In this document: one piece after another, positions 10,601 to 22,600 of the stretch
Layout: each line of letters starts with the position of its first letter
Position numbering within the stretch: position 1 is the first letter of the stretch
Source of the DNA: Ypsolopha sequella
Lineage: Eukaryota > Arthropoda > Insecta > Lepidoptera > Ypsolophidae
Assembly (NCBI GenBank): GCA_934047225.1
Contig: OW204009.1
Coordinates: forward strand, 16,318,898-16,382,897
Length of the DNA stretch: 64,000 bases
Direction of reading: 5' to 3'
Made by a program: the position numbers and the translations under genes
Notes under the pieces: generated by a model
What the model was told of the DNA's origin: nothing
The model's input: the letters and a program-made list of their open reading frames with translations, nothing else
The model's database searches: none

Positions 10601-13600
10601 GAAAGGCTTAAGTGGACGAACTAGGCTGATGGATGGATGGATGTTCAACGCACCTTCTGACAATCGGTGCACTCGTACCGACTCTTGTTTTCGTGCCTCT
10701 GTATGTGGTACTTGAGCTGGATCACGCGGACCTGTTTGTGGCAGACCGGACACTCAGCGCGCGGGAGCGGCCCTTCGTGCAGTCTGGAATATATTCACAA
10801 CATGATATATTAATGACAGCTGTCAAATTAGACATCGCATCTGTCGGATTCGTGCTATTTGACGCAGTGTTTGTATTTGTTATGTCGGTAATAAATAAGT
10901 GGCATAGAGTTTGGCCAGGAAATCGTGCCACAGGCTTTACAACATGCGAACGTGTTGCTAATTACGATTAAAAAAAAAACACTTTCTAGAATAATTACTG
11001 AAACTCTGCTCAAGTAAATGTCTAGAAATAGCAATGAACAAATTTTATATATACAGCAAAGTTTTCAGAAAGTCAAAAGTGGCCGATTATAGCAAAAGTT
11101 TAAATTTTAATCATAGAAAACGTCTATGAAAACTATGCTATATAAAAAATAGAACATTACTATTTCAAGACATTTACTTGAACAGATTTTCAATAATTAT
11201 TCTAGCAAGCAAAAATGATTTTTTTTTATAAAGTGGCAGGACTTTTGCATGTTGTAACGCCTTAACTTTATCCTGACACGAGAATGGAAAAATATTATTT
11301 CCTTACCCATGTCAGGTAAAGTTGTGCCACGATTCGTTGGCGAAACTCGTAACGCAGCTGATGCGCAAAACGGAATAATTTTTAGGAACATCATGCGCAA
11401 AACGGAACGCATCCAACCGTCCATCCATCCACCGTCGCTCTAAAGTAAATGGGGTTGGAAAAAGGCGCGAAAAATATTGCATTTTGGATGTTTTCATCAA
11501 CAATAGTGACAGAATATTGTGTATTAAAATTGCTGTTGTTCAATGGAACTCAAGTGCAGGCTGTGCCGTTTAGTGTGTTTTTTGTAACACAATATGTTTT
11601 CGCGCCAAAAGTCAATCATTTTGGCACGAACTGTCAGGACAACGACTAACACAGGACAGACTCAGATGATTCTCAAGAGGATACTTAAAATGATCTTAAA
11701 CATATATTCTTTACATATGAATTTGCTGTTTTCTATAGAGAATTTGAAGGAAACCCAATTTTCAGTACTAACATTTTTGCATTATTTTTAATGAAAAATC
11801 CAAATTATGTAGCTTCTTATGTGTATGAATGTGACAACATTAAGTTAACAGCAACATTAATGTAATTTTTGAAAAGAGTCAAAAAAATATAACGAATCTT
11901 ATCATGGAAATGGATGGCATTTAGGACGAACTTTTGAAGATTTTATTTTTATAATCAAACCGAAAATACAACAAAATTTAATACTTATGTAGATGTAAAA
12001 CCTTTAAATCAATTTTCAAACAAAAAACAAATAATTGAAATAGTTATTGAATTACAGGAATGATGAACTCATGAATCGGTAAGAAAATTTCGGCAATTTC
12101 ATAGGTAATGAAATAATAACCTATTATTAAAACCTCACACATGATAAGAAAAAAAATCTAATGTAAAAAGAAAGCGAATTGGTTATTGCGCGAGGGAAAA
12201 AAAACAGAACTAATACAGATTGTCAATAAAGTCTAAAAATAAATAGGGTTGCCACTTTCTTTGCCAAAACAGAATTAATATGGCAACACCTGAGATCTTT
12301 TGTATGGGGAAATCAGGTGTTACCAGTAAAAACAATTTTAGTTCCATTTCATGACTTTTAAGACAAGCTGTACGTGGTTCTTGCGTAGCCTAGAGTATTC
12401 GTAGACAGATCTAAGTCCAAATCTACACTAACTTGAGATGCGTGGCGAGCGTGGTTCTGTTCACGAACCGCTTCTTGCAGTGATCGCATTGCAGCCCCTC
12501 GCGGTGGAAGCGCGCTACATGGTTCTTCCGGGATCTAGAGTTCCTGTAGATAAATATAAGAATAGATGGCCACCTGATGAATAAAATACTTCCATTCGTT
12601 TCACAGTATATTAGCTTATTAAACCCAACCAGTGTCGGTTTTTAAGGGTTTAAAGACTGTGTGTAAATCATATTTAAACATAAAACAAACAAAATGTGTG
12701 TCGCGACGTTTTTCTATAAAATTTGTTCAGTATACTCAGAACCGACACAAACGAGCACTGGATCAACATATCATGCTAACGCTCCTAGACTTCAGCAACG
12801 CCTTCAATACTGTTGACTTCGACATACTTGTTGGCGTGCTGAGGTCTCTCAATGTATCTCCAGTGGTAATTTCATGGTTCAATTCCTATCTCCAAGGTAG
12901 ACAGCAGCTGATTAAAATCGACACTTTCAAATCCGATTAGTGTAACCGAACTGCCGGCGTCCCACAGGGTGGCGTTCTTTCTCCTCTCCTATTTTTGATT
13001 TTTATCAATTCTATTACATATATATCCTGACGACTTGCAGTTGTATACAGCCGCACCTGATCTCATTGCCAATAGAAATTAACGTAAAATTAAAATTAAA
13101 ATTTCTATCTGTTCTTTGTATGTATTCATTCATTCATCGCATTCGACATACCCCTGGGGGGGGGTGTTAGAGAGCAGCTTCCTCAGGTCTCCCGGCTTGG
13201 GCGAAGAGCACGTCGCGACTCCTCTTGTTCAGTACGCTCAGTATAACAAGCACTCACTTGAAGAACATGTCGCACTCGAGACACTTGTACCCCTCTATGG
13301 TGGTCTTGGAGAGAAGCCTCCTCAGGTCTCCGGGCTTGGGCGGGGAGGGGATGACGTCACGACCCTTCTTTCGGCGTCTCTGAAAAATGTGCACGTAGAA
13401 CGTTGAAACGAAATTATTAAAGTTTATTTCTAGGGCAGCCAGAAAATCGGTCTTTTGCGCATTTTTTAAAGTGAAAGTGAAAAGTATTTATTTGCCACAA
13501 AAAAGAAACAAACATACACAGGGAAAAAATAATTAAATAAAGTGGCAAAAAGGGCTAAACTCAGCAAATGCTGCTAGTTGCAAGCAACTTACAGCGCTGG

Positions 13601-16600
13601 TTTTCAGTTTGTTCCAATTTTTTTTTTTTTACAAATATGTAACACAGGCATTTTATTCCTTGCATTTAGGTTTGAAATTTAACTACAATGTTTTTATTAA
13701 ATTAGACCTAAATTCAAATTATTGATTTGTACAAATTGATGCAATAAATTATTAATATACACGAATTAGAACAAATTACACAATAAATTACATGAGAAAA
13801 AAAATGTAATAAAATAATACAGACATATAATTAGTTTTTTTCTATTCAAGACATAAATAAGGTTTAAGTATTATAATTATATTAAATAGATGGTACGGCA
13901 GGTGGTAGAGCTGATGCCAGGCTCGACTGTGGAGGTACCACCATCTTACTTGGAGACCCCCTCGAAGTAATTCGGGGGAGAGTAAGAGGACAGCTCACAG
14001 GCAAAAAACCAGGAGGCGCACCATGCCTGGGATCGATGCATGGCGGTAAAAAATATATAGTTTGGCTATATTTAGTTGCATCTATTTCGAATTACTTCGA
14101 GGGGGTCTCCAAGTAAGATGGTGGTACCTTCACAGTCGAGCCCTGACAAGCATCGAGCATCGCAAATAATTTCCGATGCTCTCTGCTTCGTATTCGTATA
14201 CAAGTCACAAACTTATCTGTTCCGGTGGCGAAGACTGCCACACAGTGAATATACAAGGTATTTTAGTTTGGCCCACTGGAACAGAAAAGTTTGTGGCTCT
14301 GTATACTATCTGTCAGTTTAACAGATACGCCGCAACCCTTTGCAGAGTTCATCGCTGCAGTTGCGTCGTGTGCGTTGAACGCGACAAATGATCTCAGCTG
14401 TCCTCACCTTCGGCTGGTCCATAGTGACGTTACTTTTGACGTGAGTCCGCACGTGCTGCGAGCACGCCTTCTGAGAGTACTCTGTGTGGCCGCAGTACTT
14501 ACAGATGTACCTGTAAACAGCATGTTATCACCACGACATAAATTCAAATTCAAATAATTATTACATGGGTAGTTCTTTTTTTTATGACCAATTTGAAATA
14601 AGGGGAGATTTGTACTTTAAAAAATGTTTTGATGTGTTTTTATTTATAATATACATCATGAGTTTGGCTTAAGTGATAGCTAGATAATGGTAGAGTTACA
14701 TGAGATAATTAGCAATAATCTGCAACAATCGGAATAATAGTAGATTATGCACTAAGGGAATAAAGCAGTGTCTTACGTCACGGGCGGCATATTGAACCCT
14801 GAGCGTAATGAGGGACTCTAGAGGTAACTTCTAAGCGTAGCGAGCGAGTTATATAGAGTCCTGAGTAAAGCGAGGGGTTCAAGCTGCCCAAGACAAAGAC
14901 AGGCTTTATTCCAGAGGAGCATACTCTACTTTTCACACCTTCTGCGAGACAATAAAAAGCTCGACATTTTTCATCAACATTAATAATTCAATAAAATGCA
15001 TTGACAATCACAGCACCAAACACCGTCTTTTGTTTCACATTCGTTGTAAACGCTTTTTTTCTTTATGTTGAATTCTGCTTATGGTGGCCAGTTCGATTTT
15101 CGAACAAACGTCTTTACAATCCCATATGGGCATTTGTTTTCCACGAGTTTCCACACGAATTTGACGTTCCAAATTTAAGTCACTTTAATCCCTAGGGATT
15201 TTCATATAACTTTATATCTCTTGAGATATAACGCGTAACTTTACGTTGAGGTTGCATGATATGTAATTGGACATTGTCGAACAGGTGGTGTGAAAAATAA
15301 ATTTTCATTACTGTTCCCTGTTTATACGGAAAACCGTTGTCCTTTTTGCACCTGCGTCACGATTATTAATTTACATGGTGTACATTCGATTCGTCCAATA
15401 TCGAATATTACTTAGTGAAATTTAAGCCAGGAACAAGAACATTTAAAAAACACTGTAATTACCTTGATTTATTTAAATAAACTAAGAACAATACAAAATT
15501 CTGATGAAGTGCTTCTGCGTCACGGTTTTTGCAAAGTATAAATAGAAATATATCAGGAATATAAAATATATCAGAAACAAAAAATTCACGGTATAAATAA
15601 AAATATGTTATGATTTCAGAAAGAAATTTTGCGAATGTTGTGATTTTTCATATTATAAAAATAATTCAAATGTATTTTTAAATCATATTTTATAAAGGTT
15701 GAGGACAAATTTATGGTCATAAAAAAGAAGAATTACGGTTTGAATACTCACGTGTGATTGTTGTTGACTATATGCCAACAGTTTCAGGACGTGTTTCAAG
15801 CCGTATGTAATAATCATTTAGTATGTCAGCTCACGCGAGTTTTAATCAAAATCAAATATTATGTTTATTTTGCGAAATCCATCGCTATGAATATTCTAAA
15901 TATTATAAGAGTGCATTACAAACTAGAAAAAATCAATCAGAAACAAACCCAAAGACAAGAATTTGAAAAAATTCCCCGGGCCAGGATTCGAACCTGCGAC
16001 TTCTTGTTATCAAGACAAGCGCACTACCAATTGCGCCACCGAGGTTCCTACCCAGACCGGTGAATAACGCGTGAAATCACATAACGCCCTCGTGAGCGTT
16101 CTATATGTGCAATACAAGCTAGTATATCAGGAAGAAGCAAAACATAACAGTGGACAAGTATGATGGAAGAATTCGCCGGTCTGGGTAGGAACCTCGGTGG
16201 CGCAATTGGTAGCGCGCTTGTCTTGATAACAAGAGGTCGCAGGTTCGAATCCTGGCCCGGGGAATTTTTTCAAATTCTTGTCTTTGGGTTTGTTTCTGAT
16301 TGATCTTTTCAAAACCAAATAGTTAATTTTGTAAAGTAGGTACATATAATACACTTTTTACGAGTCAAATTTAATCTTATAGAAATATATTTTTCAATGC
16401 ATGTGCTCGTAAAGGCCCACTTTTTATGCATCAAAACCGAACAGAAAGTCGATTATTTTGCCCTAGGGCTTTATTATTATTATTTTTTTAAATTTATTTT
16501 TAATGGTTGGCTAACCTGCAGCCTTTCTTCTGTACCATAAATGTCATACTTTTTTTTCCACTGTTTAACGGCTCTGGATACAGTCCTTTTGAGCCAATTA

Positions 16601-19600
16601 CAATTTAAAGTTCACAAAATTATATTTGTTTCATTTCCTCACACTATGCATTGAAAAACGTAGTATGATACACGGGCGTAAAAGCAATAAATTACTCGGT
16701 TACGTTTAAAACACTCGCTACGCTCGTGTTTTAAATCGTCCTCGTAATTTATTCCTTTTCGCCCTAGTAGCATAAACTACTAATTTAATTTATATATCCA
16801 CGAGGGGGCGTCAGGGGTGCTTCCGAGTGTAGACTGTCACTAGAACCGTCAACACTCTTTTTGCTGACGACTTTTACGTCCCTTTGTAAAGTTACTTGCT
16901 AATGCTAACGGTACAGGAGAACAGTGTGTGTTTAACGTGCACGTCTCGGAATTATATATTAGGTCCTTACATATGAAATGGCCGTTTTTTATAGAGAATT
17001 TGAAGGAAACTCAATTTTCGGTACTAACATTTATGCTTTTTTTTTTGGAATGACAAATCCATATTATGTGATTTCTTTTGTGTATGAAAGAGACAACAAT
17101 AATTTAATTTTTGAAGTGTCAAATGTAAAAATATATTACGAATCTTCTCATAGAAACGGATGGCATTTAGGACGAACTGTTTTTGAAGATTCAATTTTTA
17201 TAATCAAACTGAAAATAAAAACAAAATTTAATACGTAGATGGTAAAATCTTGAAATCTTCTATTAAACAAAAAACAAATAATTGAAATAGCTATTGAATT
17301 GCAGGAATTATGAACTCATGAAACTGTATGAAAGTTTCGGAAATTTCATATGTAAACACCTATTATATACAATACATAGTTGATTTACTTCTGAATCATA
17401 TATAGGATGGGATTTGGTCGGTCGCCTGGATTCGTGCTGGGGGCTCGGTTGGTGATCATTGAACCTTGTTCCTGGTCCCTGGCCGGGTCTCCGGTATGGG
17501 TTCGGGCGGTTGATTGGATTTCACCTTGTATAATATATATTTTACCTATCATTTTAATCGTAAATATATTGCTACATAAATTAAATAAACCTTTAATTTA
17601 GTTCATGTACATTTATTATTTTATTACATATATTTTTAGATTAAATGTGACGTGTAAAAAGTGTATATATCTATACCTGCTTTGCAAAATAAACTATTTG
17701 AATTTGAATTTGAATCATCACGAAAAATTATTCACAAGTTAGACTATCGGTAGAAGAATAAAAAGTAAATGTACCGGATGTAATGAGTCGCGGTGTGTGT
17801 GGATATATGTGTCGCGTCGACATACACGTAGCACACCTTGCAGGGAACGAGCCCTGCTTTCTGTAACAAATAAAAATGCTAATTTGTATTTTATCGATAT
17901 ATATTTTTTGTCCAATGTGAAATTTAATCAAACGCCTGAATTCATACTGGAGACTCGGCTAGTGATCAGGAACGACGTTCAATTACCACTTTCTTAGAAA
18001 TCGTAAAAAATAAGTTTGCTCCAATTCACACTGGACTAGTTCAATTACAAATCCTAGCAGAGAAGAAAAAATTTTTTTTTCGAATTTCACCTTTTTGGTC
18101 GTTAAACATTGTTCGTGATCACTAATCGAGTCTCCAGTATGAATTCAGGCGGTTGATTAAATTTCACCTTATATATTAATTTATGTCAGGTAAATTAAAC
18201 ACAATGTAGAAAATATATTTTTTTAGATATATAGCCATAAAAATAAGAGATTACAATTGCTACATGTCAAAATAGGTACTCATATAATTTTTTAATAAAA
18301 TATTTTTTATACAAAATACCGTTTAACCTTTTGAGTGTCCCCATAGAAGGGAATTCCAAGTGCTCGAAATGTCCCCATACATCGCGCCAAGCGAGATTTT
18401 GAGCGACTTGTTGTTAGAAATGCTCGGATTTAGTTAAGTTGCAATCATTATTACCGAATATGTTATATCTTCTAAAAATCTACATAAAATTTGCCATCTT
18501 CTCATGTAATTTACATACCTAGGCAACAATCCGAAGGAAAAATATCCTTAGATATAGTTTCAGCTCTCACTTTTTTCCGCCATTTTTTGTCACATTTTTC
18601 ATCACAACACTTCATTTACACTAATTTCAGAATTTGTTTTTACACTCACGTAATCAAAATTAGTTTACACGTAGACTACATACATTTTTTTATTGAAATA
18701 CTCAGTAAATACTTCACAATAATTAAATATTTACGGACGTAAACAAACTCGATGCCGGTTGCGTTTTCACTGAGCAAAATGTTTCTAAAATTCATTCGTT
18801 CTAAACCGAAAACCAATGATACAAAAATGTTGGCCACAGTGTGAGAAATCATAAACAATTTTTGCTCAAAAGTTCGTTCAATTTCACTCCGAGATATTTG
18901 GCGGCAATTTCATACCGCCGCTTATGATCAGACGTTTGATCATAGGGCATTTGAGGCACCCATTTTCTTATGATCAACCGTTTGATCGTAGGACACTTGA
19001 CGGGTTAAGGCCTTTTTTATTTTTTGTATGTTTGAATCACCGATTCGCCTCATGCCGAGTATGACGACCCCACTGAGGGGTCGAAATATAGCGCCGGAAA
19101 CCATTCGAATAAGTGTTTATATTTATGTAAAATACAACATACAAAAAATATTCATACAGGAAATATCTTTTTATGAAATAATTAGCCATTGGGACACTCG
19201 TGTATCCTATTATGAAATAATTAGCCATTGGGACACTCGTGTATCCTATTATGAAATAATTAGCCATTGGGACACTCGTGTATCCTATTATGAAATAATT
19301 TGCCATTGGGACACTCGTGTATCCTATTATGAAATAATTAGCCATTGGGACACTCGTGTATCCTATTATGAAATAATTAGCCATTGGGACACTCGTGTAT
19401 CCTATTATGAAATAATTAGCCATTGGGACACTCGTGTATCCTATTATGAAATAATTAGCCATTGGGACACTCGTGTATCCTATTATGAAATAATTAGCCA
19501 TTGGGACACTCGTGTATCCTATTATGAAATAATTAGCCATTGGGACACTCGTGTATCCTATTATGAAATAATTAGCCATTGGGACACTCGTGTATCCTAT

Positions 19601-22600
19601 TATGAAATAATTAGCCAATGGGACACTCGTGTATCCTATTATGAAATAATTAGCCATTGGGACACTCGTGTATCCTATTATCAAATAATTAGCCATTGGG
19701 ACACTCGTGTATCCTATTATGAAATAATTAGCCATTGGGACACTCGTGTATCCTATTATGAAATAATTAGCCATTGGGACACTCGTCAATATCCTATTAT
19801 AAAACTCAGCATACGTCCTTCTAGGGCGGCCTGGTCGAGATTACAGTTGAATAATATACTATCATAAATATTATGTTTCTATTGCGAAATTCATCGCATG
19901 GAATACTCTAATTATTATTAGAATGCATTACAAACTAGAAATCAATCAGAAACAAATTTAAAAGCACTTAATTTTTTTCAAAATATTTGTAGTTTTAATC
20001 TGTTTGTGATTGATTTCTAGTTTGTAATGCATTTTAATAATAATCATAAATATTATTTATAAGTTAATGGTATTATTTAACAACTAGAGTGTACTCACAG
20101 CGCGATGTGGTGATCTTCAACTAGTTTGTAATGCATTCTAATAATAATCATAAATATTACCTATAAGTTAATGGTATTATTTAACAACTAGAGTGTACTC
20201 ACAGCGCGATGTGGTGATCTTCAACTAGTTTGTAATGCATTCTAATAATAATCATAAATATTACTTATAAGTTAATGGTAACAACTAGAGTGTACTCACA
20301 GCGCGATGCGCCGCGATGTAGTGATCCTCAACTTGTTGCTGCGTGTAGAACCCGATGACACACAGCTCACACTTGTACGCTGAGCTCGCGTACTGCACCT
20401 TCTGCTTCTGTTCCTCTCTAGATATAACAATAATTATTATTTTTGCAGATAGTAGAGCTGATGCCGGGCTCGGCTGTGGAGGTAACACCATCTTACTTGG
20501 AGACCCCCTCGAAGTAATTCAGGGGAGAGTAAGAGGACAGCTCACGGGCAAAAACCAGGAGGCCCACCATGCCTGGGACCGATGGATGGCGGTATATCCA
20601 TACCTAATAGCCGGGCCTTATATGGAACAGACTGGTGACGGGCAGCAGCGTCACTGGTGCGAGGGTTCCAGCACCGCGCTCACCAACCCGCCTGCCCAGC
20701 GTGTGTGAGTATGGGCAATTCTTCCAGGATGACCGCCGGGAGTGGCAAAGTCCAGCAGTGGACGAACTAGGCTGATGGATGGATGAATGGATTTAACAAT
20801 AACGTTATTTATAAAGCTTTTTCAAGGTATGGTCATGACGACATTTTTCAAGGTCTGGTCATGACGACATTTTTCAAGGTCTGGTCATGACGACATTTTT
20901 CAAGGTCTGGTCATGACGACATTTTTCAAGGTCTGGTCATGACGACATTTTTCAAGGTCTGGTCATGATTACATTTGCAAAGTTCCGTACCCGAAGGGTG
21001 CTAAACGGGACCTTAGGACTAAAGCCTTCGCTGTCTCTCCGTCTGTCACAGGGGTCTACAGCTTCAGTCCGTTATAGGTAGCCAGTTGAAATGTTGTATT
21101 ACTATGGGAACAGGAAATAGTGTCATAGTAGATGCTAGTGATTGATGGCACTTGGTGGAGTTTATAAAACATTGTTTAAAAAAACACTTGTACTTATCCA
21201 CATATCGTCGCTGCGCCTGCAAAATCCGCTATGTGATTTTAAATTTTATGCAATTTGAATTCGTATCGTAATGAAAATAGTTATAAAAATTACATAAAAT
21301 TTAAAATCACATAGCGGATTTTGCAGGCGCAGCGCTGATATACAATAAACTTTATTATGCCCGACCGGTTTCACTGTAAAGCATTTTCTAGGGCCTTTTA
21401 CAAAACCTTCTGTTTGTTGTTTTTCATTTATTGCACGTCATTTTTAGTCATGGTTTAAGTATAAAATTATTTTGTTTTTTAGTTAGGTTTTGTAAAAGGC
21501 CCTAGAAAATGCTTTACAGCGAAACCGGTCGGGTATAGTAAAGTGAATTGTATATGTGGATAAATACAAGTATTTTTTTAAACAACAAGAAATAGCTTTG
21601 TCCAGGGACGCGGCTGACAAGCATGAAGATCAAACTTTCATCACATTTTCATCCATATATGGAATATCATAAACCCAAAATACATTCGCGTTCTTACAAC
21701 CAAAATCTGTAACGTTGAGACTCGCTCAAAAGTTTTTTTTTAAGGGTTCCGTACCCAAAAGGCAAATCGGAGCCTTATTAATGTCACTCCGCTGTCCGTA
21801 CGTCTGTCTGACTGTATGTCCGTATGTCACGGGTCTCTAGCTCTTAGACGGAATAAGATAGAAACCTGAAATAAAATGTTGACCCAAAACCGAATTTTGA
21901 ATTTAAAATGTACTTAAAATTATTTTTCACGGGGGCCCCATACATGAAAACAGAGCTTTTTTCTTTCCCTCGCACTGAGGCGTAACATCGTCGCGTAAAC
22001 GTCTTCACTCGCCCAGATGAAGGCAGTCTAAATCTGCTGAAACTGGTCGGCTTTCCCGATCATAACACGTATTGAGGTGAGCCGTTTTTATATCAATCAT
22101 GAATTATCCTCAAGTCTCATTTAATTCTATAAATAGGTTGTCATTGTCTAGAGCTCATTAAGTAGAGTATAAATGTATATTTAATTTTTTATAATCTTAA
22201 AAAATAAAGAAATGGGGGCTATCAAAGTTGCCATTTTAAACCATTTTTGTTACAGGGTCTAATCTCAAAGGCCAAAGCAGTTAGGAATTTGAAATTTCTG
22301 TGTATTATGTACCATATGCTGTATTTAAACAACAAATGCTAAAGACGCCAATTTATGATGTAGTTTTAGGGTTACGTCTCCGAATACTCAACCAACTTAA
22401 TTTTACAGTTTTGTTTTATGAATTTTGTAGGTAATGATAAATTTGTAAGACTACGAGCAACATAAATGTGATTGTCTGATTTAAACAAGAATCTAGTTTG
22501 AAATAATTGGTCATATGTACGGAACCCTAAAAGAGCGAAGCCCGACTCGCACTTGACCTGTTTTTTTTTATACAAAATAACAATCAATTGTTTATTGTAG

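Larger units (their letters stand above)
15905..16315. mobile_element. Long inverted repeat with two tRNA-like modules
   Basis: The arms (about 15935-16060 and 16175-16305) are near-identical in opposite orientation; each has a tRNA-like module next to TTTGAAAAAATTCC. The centre of about 110 bases is unique. Flanking GCATTACAAACTAGAA recurs at 19905-20290, suggesting a SINE-like family. Confidence 0.65.

Noticed and set aside
15750..15800. Extra gene B exon between exons 7 and 8
   Set aside because: There is a GTGAGT donor but no acceptor that gives an open frame of the required phase.
15974..16262. Functional tRNA genes
   Set aside because: Acceptor stems are poorly paired, the UGA-type anticodon would require a Ser tRNA with a long variable arm, and the modules lie in a repeat.
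19028..19867. 279-codon plus-strand frame and 250-codon minus-strand frame in the 39-bp array
   Set aside because: Both follow from a repeat unit divisible by three without stops. No known domain, and they overlap on opposite strands within an intron.
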